From positions 558,001-622,000 of the forward strand of contig JASFAU010000007.1 in assembly GCA_039704465.1 (NCBI GenBank): a stretch of 64,000 nt of DNA, given 5' to 3'. Both the position numbers and the translations under genes were made by a program. The notes beneath the pieces were generated by a model. That model did no database searches. It was not told the DNA's origin and worked only from the letters and a program-made list of their open reading frames with translations. Below, in pieces: positions 39,915-51,552 of this stretch; position 1 is the stretch's first letter; the number at the start of each line of letters is the position of its first letter. The stretch is from Plasmodiophora brassicae. Its lineage: Eukaryota > Endomyxa > Phytomyxea > Plasmodiophorida > Plasmodiophoridae.

Positions 39915-42374
39915 CTATAGTGCTGGTTGCCTAGCCAGGGTCCGGTTAATGGACGCTCTTCTCAGCATCTTGTTCTGCCCTTCCCGGACGGCGTCCAGGA
40001 ACCGGGCGGCCTGCTCGGGCGTTGCGGCGACCCGTTCGGCGAACTCCTGCAGGCGCACGAGCGCGTTGGCGCGCCCGTACGGCGTGGCCAGCCAGGCGAA
40101 CACGGTCTCCATGCTCTTCCTGTAGCTGGAGCTGAAATGCAGGTACGTCGCTTCGCACTCGTCCAGGCGGCCGCGGAACGCGAACGACGTGACCAGCGCC
40201 CTGAACACGTAGAACTCCATCGGGATGCCACGCGACTGGAACTCGCCAATCATCCGGCCGCATTCGTCGAACATGGCGTTGCGCGCCAGGACATGCAGCA
40301 TGGCGTTGTAGGCGTTGATCATGCAACGCTCGGGTGGCGAACGCTGCATCAGCAGAGAGAAGAGCTGTTCGGCGATCTCGACCATGCCGACGTTGCCGAA
40401 CGCGACGATCATGGAGCTGATGGCCGCCGGGCGCGGGAACCCGCCCGCTTCTTCGAGAAGGGCACAGATGCGCTCGCAGCGCTCGAGCTCGCCTCGGCCG
40501 GCCAGCGCCTCGATCAGGCTGCTGCAGGTCGTGATGAAATCGGCCAGGTTGTCCCGGGACAGCTCCTCGACGAGGTGCTGGGCGTCGTCCAGCAGGCCGC
40601 GTGCGACGAACACCTTGACGACATCGTGCAGAAGCGTGAACGACGGCGCGTGTCCAGCAACGGTTCGCATCTCGCGGATCAGGCCCAGCGCGCGATGCGG
40701 GTCGCCAGATTTGACAATGACGGCGACCATGCTGTCGTACTCGAGGCTCGACGGCGTCCGCTTCCCGCCTTGCTTCAGCATGTCGAACAGGTACGTGCAC
40801 GCCTCGAGTTGCCCACGGGCGGACGACGCCACCAGCAGGTACTGCGCGTTGTCCACGTTCAGCTCGTAGCCGAGCCGTCGCGACTCGTCGAACAGTTCGT
40901 CGATGCGGACGATCGAGTTGGCCTGGATGGCGGCGGTCAGGTGCGCGTTCAGCGATGCCGCCGTCGGGACCATGCCCAGGTCCTTCATGATCGCCGCCAT
41001 CTCGTCGCAGCTTTCGAGGTCGGCACGGTTCGATCCGGCGAAGATGACGGTGGCGAACGCCTCCCTGTAGACGGGTATGCCCCGGGCGACCATGTACCGG
41101 ATCAGGGCGTGGCACCCGCTCGGGTTCGACTGGGCGCACTTCTGGATGATCGAGTACCCGAGCGACTGCGGCGACAGGCCCACCTTCTCCATCGTCTCGA
41201 ACACGACGATCAGCTGGTCCAGGTCGCCGTACTCGTAGAACCAGTCCCGCAGCGCCTTCATGACGGCCTCGTTGGCCGGGAAGTTCGCGTGGGCAGCCGC
41301 CGACAGGATCATGGTCAGGATCTCGTTCCTGCCGATGTAGTCACGAAGGAGTTCGTGCAGGTATGGCAGGACGGGTCGTAGCGTGAGCCGGACGCCGCCT
41401 GCCAGCGCCCTGGCCAGCACCCGGTTCAGTTTCTCCTTGCGTTCGTCCCAGTTGTCGGTCTCGCCCTCGAACAGCCACGCGACGTACGAATCGAACACGT
41501 CCGGGGCCGGGCGCGTCTGCTTCTGGTCGACGAGCTCCCAGATCTTCTCGACAACGTCTCTGTGCCGTCGTCGAATCGAGTACCTCATCAGCGCCGTGAA
41601 GGTCGCCATCGAGTACGAGCTCTCCTCCGCCTGCAGAAGCGAGTCGCGAATCGAATCGGCTTTGTCGAAAATGCCAACGTCGCCGTACAGCGTCATGACC
41701 TTGGCGAGCGCGTTCGGGGTGGGTGAGATCGCATCGCCCAGCATCGATTCGATGGTGGCGTCGACGAGCTGGACTTCGCCGTTGGCCGCCAGCACCTCCA
41801 GCATCGTCGAATGCGTGTACCGGTCCGGTTCCACTTCCCGTTTCTGCATCTCGTCCAGGACGGACTGCATGGCGGGCAGGCTGGCGTCCATCTTGGCGAG
41901 CGCGTCCAGCCAGATGTTGAAGAACTCGGTGTCGGGCGTGATATCTTCCCGGTCGATACGCGCCAGCATTGCGTTGCACTGGCCAGGCGAGTGCCTTCGG
42001 AACGAGTCCATGAGGACATTGTAGTGCCAGATGCGCGCCTCGAACAGCTTCTTGTACGCGTCCAGGCAGATCTCGGCGCGGGTGATATCCCGGTGCCCTT
42101 CGCGCTGAAGCACCATCTGGAACTGGTCGTGCAGGTGCTCGAGCCTGGTCTGCGCCGTCCCGGCACGTTCTCTCGCCTTGTGCCCGTGCGGGTTGTACCG
42201 CGCGATGTACTGCGCCGATGCGATCTCCTTCTGTATATCATGGAACGACGACGTCAGGTAGCCCAACTCGCGCTGCAGCTCCTGCTGCAGGTCCGGTCCA
42301 GCTGACAGGAACCGGCATCGTTGCGGACGATGTGATCCTCCAGGCCGTAGCAGCTGGCGCAGGACACGTCGCAT
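39915..42374 (-). CDS. Pentatricopeptide repeat protein, probably mitochondrial
   Basis: One intronless exon of 819 residues from the ATG at 42374. The N-terminus (MRRVLRQLLRPGGSHRPQRC) is basic like a mitochondrial presequence. The body consists of consecutive 35-residue helical hairpins, for example YNVLMDSFRRHSPGQCNAML, FNIWLDALAKMDASLPAMQS and YSIIQKCAQSNPSGCHALIR, characteristic of P-class PPR proteins that bind organellar RNA. No C-terminal E, DYW or SMR domain is visible. Together with the RAP protein it points to nucleus-encoded organellar RNA control. Long frames on the opposite strand are shadows. Confidence 0.88.
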   Translation of the reverse strand: MRRVLRQLLRPGGSHRPQRCRFLSAGPDLQQELQRELGYLTSSFHDIQKEIASAQYIARYNPHGHKARERAGTAQTRLEHLHDQFQMVLQREGHRDITRAEICLDAYKKLFEARIWHYNVLMDSFRRHSPGQCNAMLARIDREDITPDTEFFNIWLDALAKMDASLPAMQSVLDEMQKREVEPDRYTHSTMLEVLAANGEVQLVDATIESMLGDAISPTPNALAKVMTLYGDVGIFDKADSIRDSLLQAEESSYSMATFTALMRYSIRRRHRDVVEKIWELVDQKQTRPAPDVFDSYVAWLFEGETDNWDERKEKLNRVLARALAGGVRLTLRPVLPYLHELLRDYIGRNEILTMILSAAAHANFPANEAVMKALRDWFYEYGDLDQLIVVFETMEKVGLSPQSLGYSIIQKCAQSNPSGCHALIRYMVARGIPVYREAFATVIFAGSNRADLESCDEMAAIMKDLGMVPTAASLNAHLTAAIQANSIVRIDELFDESRRLGYELNVDNAQYLLVASSARGQLEACTYLFDMLKQGGKRTPSSLEYDSMVAVIVKSGDPHRALGLIREMRTVAGHAPSFTLLHDVVKVFVARGLLDDAQHLVEELSRDNLADFITTCSSLIEALAGRGELERCERICALLEEAGGFPRPAAISSMIVAFGNVGMVEIAEQLFSLLMQRSPPERCMINAYNAMLHVLARNAMFDECGRMIGEFQSRGIPMEFYVFRALVTSFAFRGRLDECEATYLHFSSSYRKSMETVFAWLATPYGRANALVRLQEFAERVAATPEQAARFLDAVREGQNKMLRRASINRTLARQPAL

Positions 42375-42593
42375 TGACCGAGTGAGAGACGCCCCGCAAG
42401 GAGCTACCTACCTGCCGCAACGCAGTCCGCGGCGTCGGGGGGCAGCAGCACCCGTATCGCGGCACCACTGGAGCTGCACCGTTTGTGCAACGGAGGAACT
42501 ACAGGTACCCGTGCCAGTCGGTAGGCCTGCACCCGTGTCTGTACGCCGAAGCTTCACCGGCTGGTCACCGTGGTCCACTGACGGTGCTATAGT

Positions 42594-45099
42594 TTATGCG
42601 GGCGGAAGCATTTGAAGTGTCTTCAGGAGTGTGCTGCCGTTGACGATGCCGGTGCTGCAAATCAGGTAAGGGGATTGTCGGTTGGATTTGGCGTTGAGGA
42701 AACGGAGCGCGGCGATCTCCGTTCGGGTGATACCCCCGACGAAGTAGACGAGGGTGGCACCGGGGAGTGTACTGTCGCCTTTCTTTCCGACGCGGTTGAT
42801 GTAAGACGGTTCGTCGTTGTCGAGCACGGCGTTCACGTTTGACCAGGATTTGTCAGCAACTCTCTTCTCTAGTCACGCGCAGGAGTTATACATCATCCTG
42901 CGCCATGAGCATTGACGCATTTTACCTATCAGGCGGACCGAGAGTGGAGCATAGCCACAATAGGAATGGACGCTACGTCAGCATTCAGGTGTCGTAAACC
43001 GTTTCCCATGAGGTACGGTACTAACAAGTGGATGTCATGTGCAACCTTGTCGGAGCGGAGCTCGTTGGCTCTAGGGTCGATCAACTGGAGGTCTGCTCGT
43101 AACGCTTTCCAGTTCAGAGGAGGCTTTAGGGTTCCAGATCTGCCGAGGAGACCACAACGTTGCATTCGCGACAGGAGTGGTAGCATCAGGGCGGCACCAT
43201 ATCCATGTATCAGCCAGCGGCTACGACATGAAATCACTGACATGCTGCTGAAAAGAACATGCAGGTCGGCCTACCAGCACAAGTCGTAGTCATCGTTTTT
43301 GAGGCCTCCTTCAATTTGCGACCACAGACACATGAGGCGTACAGCGCGCTGCCAAGGCCTCCCTTGCACGATTGAATACCTGTTACGGAATGAGCACATG
43401 AGCTATTAGATGCGGGCGCACTCACTCGATTGTGTCCAGCGCAGTGGAAATGTCACCCCTTTGGAAGAGGGTGTCCTCACACCGTAGAGCGCTGAGGAAC
43501 TCAGCAGAAGTCGTCATAGGACCAAGATGGAGTAGCAAATTGGTATGAGTAGAAATAGAGTCCTGCACATTTATCGTCAGCCACGCTGGCCCGGTAAGCA
43601 GCTCGATAATAGCAACCTTTTCAGATAAGTACCCTGGGAGGCACTTCACGAACTCCTTCAGCTCCTTGACATTCTTGAGACCCTTTTGCTCCTCGAGCTT
43701 TCGTGTTATATCAGCAACAAACCGGGGCATGCTTTCCAGGACATGGGGAAAACTTCATAAGACATGTCAGAGACCCAGCAGTGGGAAGCCATCGAGGATT
43801 CGCTGACCTGCGATCGCGAATTTTCTCGTACAGCGGGTCAGTACTAAACAGCGGACACTTCACCGTCCCTTGGCTAGTTGGGGGGACGGACAATGGTGAC
43901 GCTAGCTCCCCTTCCGGATTACTGGCAGGGTCTCTACCCTTCTTCTTCTTGCTCGATACAACAATGTGCGGTTGGACCGCAGCGAATCCCGACTCGATTC
44001 CAAGCACTTCATCAATTACGCCTATAGCCTCTCGAGTCAACAAAACGAGCTTCCAAATGTGCTTGTTGAAGTACCTTCGTACGTGAACTGGGTCAGCATC
44101 GGCGTTATCATGTCCAGGGAGCGATCGAGGAGAATAACCCGGGAAATCCTTTGTTCCTCGGGCAGGTTGCCGGCTGTGGGGATGGACCCCATATTAGGAT
44201 TGGCTTCGAGGTGCCTGGAAAGCGCTTCGCCAACAGAGGACGACACTCGTCCTTTGGCGGTGATTTCACTGAACCGCCCATACACATTCTGGATCTCGAC
44301 GAGGCTCTGGACAACACTGTCGACAACGAACGGGTCGCCATCCAGTACAGCGCGTTTGAAAGCGCCGACGTTCTCGCCTGATGCGAGGTCGTCATCCAGA
44401 CACAGGACAGATAGCGATGGTAATGAAGTGACATGCAGACGTCCATACAAACCCAGCGTCTCCAGCTGTCTGGCGCAAACTGAGGTCGCTGCTGGTACGA
44501 ACGCGACGAATACGGGAACTTGAGAATCAGACATCTCTGGATCAGCTTTGATCGCCGGCAGCCTCAGCACTTGAAATACGAGCCGTCCACTACACTCATA
44601 TAGCAAATGAGATCGGACACGTTTCTCGGGCGATACATCGTACAGACATCATTTCTTCGGTCGGCCGCACCAGGTACAGTATATGTTCACAGTTCGTCTC
44701 CAGTGGTTCGACGCCGCCGAGCTCACAAACCGTCCCGATCTGATGCTCTTTCATGGTTCCCTGGACACGTGTTTAGACTAAAGGACTGATGGTTCGTACC
44801 GTTACCGACCATATCGACCAGGCGCGAGACGGAACTGGAAAGAGACGGGTCCAGCACAACGCAAGTCTGGGCAGCGCCTTGGGGCGCCGCCCATTTCAGC
44901 ACGTTCTTAATCTCGCCAGCGGCATGCTTCGCCATATGTGACCACGACATCGTGCTAGGCCAGGCGACAGGCCACTTTGGCGCCAGCTCCGGTGGTTCGC
45001 TCGCCCGAGACAGCGCCTGCAGCCCCCTTGGACGGGCTCCACAATCGACGGTCACAGATTGGGCCATCCAAAGCGGACGCTGTGAGAAAGGGTAGCCAT
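42594..45099 (-). CDS. VPS33: VPS33, Sec1/Munc18-family tethering subunit
   Basis: Multi-exon gene on the minus strand. Well supported exons are 45099-45056, 44954-44810, 44760-44644, 44594-44075, 44021-43808 and 43731-43426; later junctions to the stop at 42594 are less certain. Evidence includes QTCVVLDPSLSSSVSRLVDM, HILYLVRPTEEMMS, ILLDRSLDMITPMLTQFTYE with GVIDEVLGIE, LKEFVKCLPGY, WQRAVRLMCLWSQIEGGLK and the C-terminal LVYFVGGITRTEIAALRFL. VPS33 is the SM protein of HOPS/CORVET, chaperoning SNARE assembly at late endosomes and vacuoles. A very short intron (about 27 nt near 43250-43274) would be needed and should be checked. It lies upstream of the PPR gene on the same strand. Confidence 0.85.
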
Positions 45100-45398
45100 G
45101 TCTTCGCGACGTGATGGCATGCAGCAACACGATTGACAAAGTCGAGCAATTTCAGGTACGAGGCGCATGAGCGAATCTTCAAAGGTAAATATCGTACGTT
45201 GACCGATCCGCGACGTCAACGATGCGAGGACGGAGCTCTTCTAGCACGTCCATTGGACATTCGTCGGATCGCTGGAATCCGGTGCCGTCCCGTCGAAGGC
45301 GTAGGCCTGCATCCGCGCCGATGCACAACATGCCAGAACACAGCCTTCTTGTCGTTCGTTCCCTTCACGTTGGCCGTGACTATAGCCCTGGGCCTCTA

Positions 45399-45902
45399 AT
45401 GCTGAGACGTCCTCGCTCCGCCGCTGCCACACCGGTTCGACCTTTAATGGCGCCGCTGCGTTTACGTCAAGCGACAGGTCGTCCGCAGCCGAACAGCTTA
45501 ATGCTGGTGGGCACCAGTCGGCCAGCATCGGATCGGCCGGCGACCATGTCCCGATCCTCATCATCTCCTACCATGGAGACCTGGCGGCGAGTCGCCCTGA
45601 TTCGGTCTGCAAGTAGCCAACAAATCGGTCTTCGTAGCCTTCTTCGGCAGGAGGGCGGCGAATCTCTCAAAAGCCACGCCCTATCGAAAATCACAATCGG
45701 TGGCACCACCGTAAAATCTACAACCAGACCGGGACGCCCTCCGCAATTCGATGTGCACGCCGCCATCGAGGCGACCAAGCGACAGCAGCGCATCGCCGGA
45801 CGCCGGCCTGTTCGCGTATCACGCCACCAGGCCGTCCTGCCCACCGGCATGATTCGTGTCTGCGTCACCGGCCAGCAATCCACGTGGCGGTCGCCCAGGT
45901 AA
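45399..45902 (+). CDS. Hypothetical basic protein
   Basis: A 167-residue frame from the ATG at 45399, rich in Arg and Ser (for example RVALIRSASSQQIGLRSLL, then KITIGGTTVKSTTRPGRPPQ). Composition is protein-like in the second half. It may splice downstream (a GT near 45860 and AG near 45900). No family and no long conserved motif; possibly spurious. Confidence 0.35.
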   Translation: MLRRPRSAAATPVRPLMAPLRLRQATGRPQPNSLMLVGTSRPASDRPATMSRSSSSPTMETWRRVALIRSASSQQIGLRSLLRQEGGESLKSHALSKITIGGTTVKSTTRPGRPPQFDVHAAIEATKRQQRIAGRRPVRVSRHQAVLPTGMIRVCVTGQQSTWRSPR

Positions 45903-46094
45903 CGCCACTGCGCAGCGAAACACATCTCCACGATATGCAAACGGTCGATTCCCAGTCGGAGCGGTGCAGGGCGCGGGCCGGATAGCCGCTGCTACCTACC
46001 AAGGTACACTTTGTCCGGAATCGGATAAACGTGAGTCATCGATTTTTGCGCGCGCCGTGAACGGCACGCAGCTGCGCGGCAGAGCCGAATCGCG

Positions 46095-47350
46095 ATGTAC
46101 TCGTCAGACGACAGCTATGACGACGACTACTGCGTCAACCGTAGGCCGGCGAAGATCGTCCCGGCGCATATCGAGGTCGGCCTGCGGCAGCTGGGGCGGC
46201 AGCTGCAACGCCTGCTGGATCAGCAGCCGGAGCACCGGCTGAACATCTGCAAGCTGCCCGAGGTGTACGAGCGGTATTACGGACGACAGGTCGACAAGCT
46301 CGGGTACTCTAAGCTGATCGATTGCGTTCGAGCTGTCCCTTCGCCGGTCTCGACCCGGAATGTCCGCCCGCATGGCAGCGAGATCTATTTGACGGGCCCG
46401 ATCGGGAAATCGTGTCAGAAATTCCAGATCGGCGACTGCGAGCTAACCAGCGCCGAATGTGAGGACGAACATGAATGCCTAGACTGTGGCTCGTTTGACC
46501 ACGGTGCCCACGAATGCGGACGTTCTCGTCGTCCACAATCGACTGCGACGATGTCGTACAACGACGCATGTCTTACCGTTGCTCGAGATCCAGCGATATG
46601 CGGTGCCAGGGACCCGAAGGCCAACTGGGGTACTACCGCTCAGCCGACACCGTCTGAACCTGCAGCGCCCGTCATGCGGTCGTCTTCGTGGGCGGATCGC
46701 TGGAACAGCTACTGGGACAATCAGGAGGTTCAGGAGGCGGTGGCCTCTGATACTACTCCAGCATCATCGGAACCAGAATTTGCAGTTAGCGCCGAGAAGG
46801 ATGGCAATTGGGGCCGCCCGATTCGACGTGGAGCTCCGGCTAACCAGGTAGTAAGCACAGCGTACCTAAACTGATTATTGCTTATGCGCTGTTAGGGTGG
46901 CCGGGGCAATGGGTCTGGTCGCGGGGGCGCTAACCGTGTCAACAATCAACCTGCTTCTTCTGCACCGCCCAAACCACCTGCTTCCTCTGCACCGCCCAAA
47001 CCTGTGCGCACCGTGCTGGGCGTCATTTCACTGAATATGCTCGTCTCTGATTGCTTATGCTTGAACAGCCTCAGCGCCACCCTGCTTGGGGCAGCGGAGC
47101 TGTGCAGGCCACCAACAACCCTGTTCGCGACCGCGACCAGCCAAATGCACCGGTATGTCATATTTGAATCGGGAGGTACACTCTAACTGTTGTACTGCAG
47201 CGCGAGTCTGGTTGGGGCAACAATGGTGCCGATCGAGGTCGTCATGCCAGCCACGACAGCAGCGACGGGTGGACCGACGTCGGGAATCGTTTCAACCAAG
47301 GTCGTGGTCGCGGACGGGGTCGTAGTAACAATCGGCCTGCTCGGCGGTGA
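46095..47350 (+). CDS. LOTUS/OST-HTH protein with CCHC knuckle and RGG tail
   Basis: Four exons (46095-46847, 46896-47021, 47069-47152, 47201-47350) encode 370 residues. Residues about 20-95 match a LOTUS (OST-HTH) winged helix: LGRQLQRLLDQQPEHRLNIC, KLPEVYERYYGRQVDKLG, YSKLIDCVRAV. A zinc knuckle, CLDCGSFDHGAHEC (CX2CX4HX4C), follows near residue 130. The rest is low-complexity with repeated SSAPPKP, WGSG/WGNN tryptophans and a C-terminal RGRGRGRGRSNN. LOTUS proteins such as Oskar, TDRD5/7 and MARF1 bind DEAD-box helicases or G-quadruplex RNA in RNP granules. This layout suggests a granule-associated RNA regulator. Introns are 47-48 nt. Confidence 0.8.
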
Positions 47351-47829
47351 CCACCTGACATATAATGGTGCAAGTGGAATACATTCATCAAACGTCACGG
47401 ATGCTTCAACCCGTCAGCTGCTATCACGGCTCATTGTCGCCGAAGCAGCCGGTTGGGCTGGCTGATGAGGAGTAGGTAAAGCAGGCAAACTGGCTGAAGA
47501 GCATCTTCGCCCAGAGACTGTGAACCGGGCTGGCCAGGAATAAAGTAAAGCACAACTGGCCGAAGCCTGCCTTTGCAAGGTTCTGCCCCAGTGCGGCCCG
47601 GAAAAAGCGAATATGCGCCGGTGTGCGGAGCACCGTACCCGAACGCTGGACCTTGTGCACAAACTCCGCATCGTTGCCAGCCGGTCTACCGCGGCAGAAG
47701 ACGGTCATGATGAGGTGTACTAACCTGCAACATGAGGAGCGTTCCAGCAAAAGGGTTGCCGCAGGCCCGCGGACCGCGGTCCGCAAATGGAGAGGACGCC
47801 TTCGCGCGGCAAAGAACCCTGCGCAGAGC
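47351..47829. other. Intergenic region before the SLC19-type gene
   Basis: About 480 bp with no clear gene. The reading frame of the transporter stays open upstream of the chosen ATG, so an earlier start (for example near 47707) is possible. Confidence 0.4.
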
Positions 47830-49630
47830 ATGCGCGCGCACGCAGTAGTACTCCGCAGCAACAATAACGGGCTGGTTGGAGCCGCAGGTCCCTGGTCGCC
47901 AATCCAGAACGACGATTCTGACGAAGCGATGGTGACGAAACCTGTGCCAGAGGTGGATGCCGTTCAGACTGAAGTCCCGATCGATGCCAATGAATGCCAG
48001 AACGAACCGGACGCATTCCAAGAGGAGGCTACCAGTGCGGAAGACATTCCACGGCGGCGGTGGAAGCTGCTATGCGTCCTGTTCATGCTGAGCACCCTGG
48101 CGCAGAGTTTCAAGCCGTCCGGGTCGTTCCTCCCTCGTTACCTCACCGAAATCAAGAAGCTCAGTCTAAGGGAGCAAAACCATTATGTGTTCCCGATCCG
48201 CGCCTACTCCACGTTCGGCTTCATGGTTCCGATGATCGTCTTGGCAGAGTTTGTCATTGGTCAGTCACCGTCCGCATCGTATGCAAAATCTGGTGGTTCT
48301 GATGCGAGAACTCAGGGTACAAGTGGGCACTTTTCATCGGTGTCACCGCGCGTCTCTTTGAACAAGTTCTGCTGTTCTACGGGAATGGCCTCGTTGAAGT
48401 ATGCATATCGCAGGGATTGCGCGGTCTGGCGTCGACAACCAGAACTGTGCATGGGTTAGGATGTTGGCTCTGGTGTACGATTCGCTCTGCTAAACCCTGT
48501 TCCATCTAGGGCATTCCTCTACCTGATTGTCCCTTCGTCCGCCTACCAGTTCACGACTGGCTGGAAGCGAGCAGCCAACCTGTTCGGGCAGGTCTCCGAA
48601 GGCATCGTCAGCAACCTCATCGTCAACTTCGCAGCGAACCCATTCACCGCTGTCTTCATGATTACGCAGGTAAGCTCCTATAGGACACGCTGCGACATAA
48701 TAATTCTAGTGCCAATCATCCGAAATCGTCGTTAGGTGTCCGTCTTCGTTGGAGCTGTACTCATGGTTGTGCTTTTCCTGGTTATGTCTGTGGGTGGTAA
48801 CCGGCAGCAGCCAAAGAACACCACGGGCCATCTTTCAAACTCCCCATCGAAATTGTCGTTATCACGTCTGCGCGGGATATACTCGTCACCGAAAGTGCTA
48901 CTGTGGTCTTTCTGGTATTGCAAATTGGCGTTATTTCCCTATACCAAAATCGTGATACCCGTGTTCAGGTGGTGGACTGCATATGCGATTATCGAACTCT
49001 CCAGAGACATGTCGTTTCCATTGTTTTCGACGTTCGGCGATGACAAGGCGACCCACAATGGTTACGTTTCTGCCCTGATTGGGGTCTTCGCTGTTCTCGG
49101 AGCGCTTGTTGCTGGACGTTCCAATTTTATTCGCAAGAATAACATGACGGTTGTCTTAACAGGTATGCACGTAAGCATATTGATTCCAGGTTGGACTCAT
49201 TGAGAGGGGTTGTCCATGTATACAGGTCTGCTTGTCTCAGGAAGCTTCCTCGCAGTAGCAGCGGTCGCTCCGAATGTTTTAGTATGCTATGCCATGATTG
49301 TACTGGTCGCATTTGTCTTTGAGGTTGAAACAGTAGCCGCCTACAGGTACGTGCTGCATCTCTGCCAATTCCAGCGTGTGTCTTATATCCTCATTGAACA
49401 GCATCATTGCCGTCGAGATTCCCGAGTCAATTCGGGGCTTGGTCCTGTTCTACAATACCGTTGTCTCTCTCGGCGTGCAATCGACCATCCAAGCGCTGAC
49501 ATCCACGTTCGGGCTCACCATCAACCAGAAATTTATCGTGTTCGGCAGTCTCCTCTACCTTCTAGCCGCTGTAATCGTATGCTGCCGGGTCCTGCGCCTG
49601 TCCACCACAACTGACAAACGGGATCCTTGA
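47830..49630 (+). CDS. SLC19-family thiamine/folate-type transporter
   Basis: Six exons (47830-48259, 48316-48472, 48510-48669, 48736-49162, 49226-49346, 49402-49630) encode 507 residues. An acidic N-terminal tail precedes about 12 hydrophobic segments. SLC19 features are LSTLAQSFKPSGSFLPRYL near TM1, then YKWALFIGVTARLFEQVLLF, and WKRAANLFGQVSEGIVSNLI for the conserved R-A-x-L-x-G-Q segment. Members carry thiamine or reduced folates across the plasma membrane; sequence alone does not decide which. The second intron (48473-48509) is only 37 nt. The start codon is uncertain; an alternative ATG lies at 47929. Confidence 0.85.
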
Positions 49631-49733
49631 ACGTGTTACATACACAACCAGAACTGGAAGCACATGCAACCAAACCAGGTTCAGACTCCAGTCCACCTAC
49701 CTATTCTTGTGCCCGCGAGCGGACTGCGTGAGG

Positions 49734-50497
49734 ATGAAGACGTCGGATCCGAAGTTCCAGCAGGAACGCGTTGTTCCCGAGTCGCGCCGCCCGGATGGGT
49801 CGATTCGCCCGGCCCGACGCATACGCGCTGGATACTTGAACGATGCGGACGTAACGCCATATCGGCCGAGGATCGTCCTGGTTGGAGATCAGGTGGTCAG
49901 CCTCTTATGCGCGCGCGCCTGAATGGAGGTGTTAGGAAGCACGCCGTTGCGCCGCACAAACAGAAACGCCAACGAAGGAAGCCGCGAAGGATACCGAGGA
50001 GTGCAAAGTAGAACGAAGTACACGAACTGACCGGATTACGCGAACCCCTCGCCGACCTCGAGGGTCTGGGGTGAGGAACGAGACCACACCTGTCACGGTC
50101 GTTCCTGATTGCTACTGTACCTGTGCGCTGCGCTGACGACCGCTCCTTCTAGGAAACGCGATCAAGAAAGGAACGCATCGTGGCCAAGAGGGTGTCTACG
50201 ACTAACGCTGACACAGAGGCCACGACCGAAGAATCAACCCTATCTGAAGCGCTTGCATCGCTGGCGATCACGGGCGACGCGCCGGCCTCCGAACTACAGG
50301 AACTCCTATCTGCGGTCGGCATGGATCGATGGTGGGCCCCAATGCAGAACGCATCCATCGATTCCCTCGCCGGCCTCACCGATGATCGCCTAACTGACCT
50401 TGGCATGGACGTTACCCATCGGCGGAAACTTCTCAGCGCCCTGCGAACTCGAAATAACGCATCGGACGGCGACACCGACCCGTCGAAAATACAGTAA
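49734..50497 (+). CDS. PYM-like exon-junction factor fused to a SAM domain
   Basis: Three exons (49734-49892, 49936-50070, 50153-50497) encode 212 residues. The N-terminal 45 residues match PYM/WIBG: ERVVPESRRPDGSIRPARRI followed by RAGYLNDADVTPY; this segment binds the Y14-Mago core and dismantles exon-junction complexes on ribosomes. A charged linker follows. The last exon encodes a SAM domain (LQELLSAVGMDRWWAPMQNA then LAGLTDDRLTDLGM). That exon has no ATG before the SAM core, so it must be spliced to upstream sequence, which supports the fusion. The 82-nt second intron is inferred from frame. Confidence 0.7.
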
Positions 50498-50612
50498 TCG
50501 TGTGAGGATGTCAGACGTGCGCGGTGGCGGTGCGTGCTCACCAAAAAGAAGCGTCCTGCGCACGCCTTGTCGCTCGTCAAATCGTATTGGCTGCTGCACG
50601 TTTCGTATCGTG

Positions 50613-51326
50613 ATGGGCGCCGGTAGCGACGACGACAAGCGACGGCACGACACGTGCGAGGAATGGAAGAACTCGGCGATGAAAGGTGCGTGCTTGGGTC
50701 TGATGGTGACCGCGTCGATTGACATCGCGATAGACGCGTACGTCCGCTTCATGGTGGCGGCCATGGCGACGGCCGGGTGTCGTATTGACGCGTCGTATTT
50801 CAAGTGTCAGCCGTGCGATAGGCTGGTTGGTGGTGGGTTGTACTACGATGACGATGGGAACAGCTCGGTAAAGTAGGAGACGTCCGGATGCGATCCACGG
50901 TTTGCGAATGTCAACCATAGGTCATTCTTTGTGAGAACCGTCTGACTTCGGAGAGCCAGACGGCTACAGTGGCCGCCCATGAGCTCATACACGCGTTCGA
51001 CAATTGCAGAGCGCACCACGATCCTGGTAACTTGCAACACCACGCTTGCACGGAGGTCTGGGATCGACTAGCATCCCTTTGTCGATAGTTCTGATTGCCA
51101 ACAGATCCGGGCCGCAAGCCTAAGCGGCGACTGTCGCTTCATGAACGAGATCATGCGAGGTCACTACAAGGTCATGAAGCAACACCAGGCCTGCGTCCGT
51201 CGTCGAGCGATCTTGTCGGTTCGGATGAACCCGAACTGCCAGAACGACGAACAGGCCGCCACCGCTGTCGATTCTGTATGGGATACTTGCTTTGCAGATA
51301 CAGCACCCTTCGAACGGCTCCCGTAA
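50613..51326 (+). CDS. ATP23: ATP23-like mitochondrial metalloprotease
   Basis: Three exons (50613-50867, 50921-51055, 51105-51326) encode 203 residues. ATP23 is an intermembrane-space peptidase and chaperone for ATP synthase subunit 6. Family features: CEEWKNSAMKG, GCRIDASYFKCQPCDRLVGGG, the zinc motif AAHELIHAFDNCRA, then HHACTEIRAASLSGDC, and the cysteine-bearing tail VRMNPNCQNDEQA. An in-frame ATG at 50508 would add 35 residues; the later one gives the more usual start. The active-site HELIH is intact. Confidence 0.9.
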
Positions 51327-51552
51327 ACCGTCGGTGTGTGATCGCAGCTTCAGCGCGTCAATTCTGTCCTTGGGAAACTGTTTGATCTGTGCCAGAAGAC
51401 AACCACAGTGTTTGTTGTTAGTGTATAGCCCTACATGGTCATCTCTGGCAGGACTGAGGAGCATGTGACTGCCTGACCCTGCCGAGTTAACTGCTCGGGT
51501 TAGCACTTCATCATCGCCAGTGAAGCGCCCGTACGTGAATTAGTTTGGGTTG

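Noticed and set aside
39927..41381. 484-codon plus-strand frame
   Set aside because: Mirror of the PPR gene caused by high GC at third positions; no domain and no start context.
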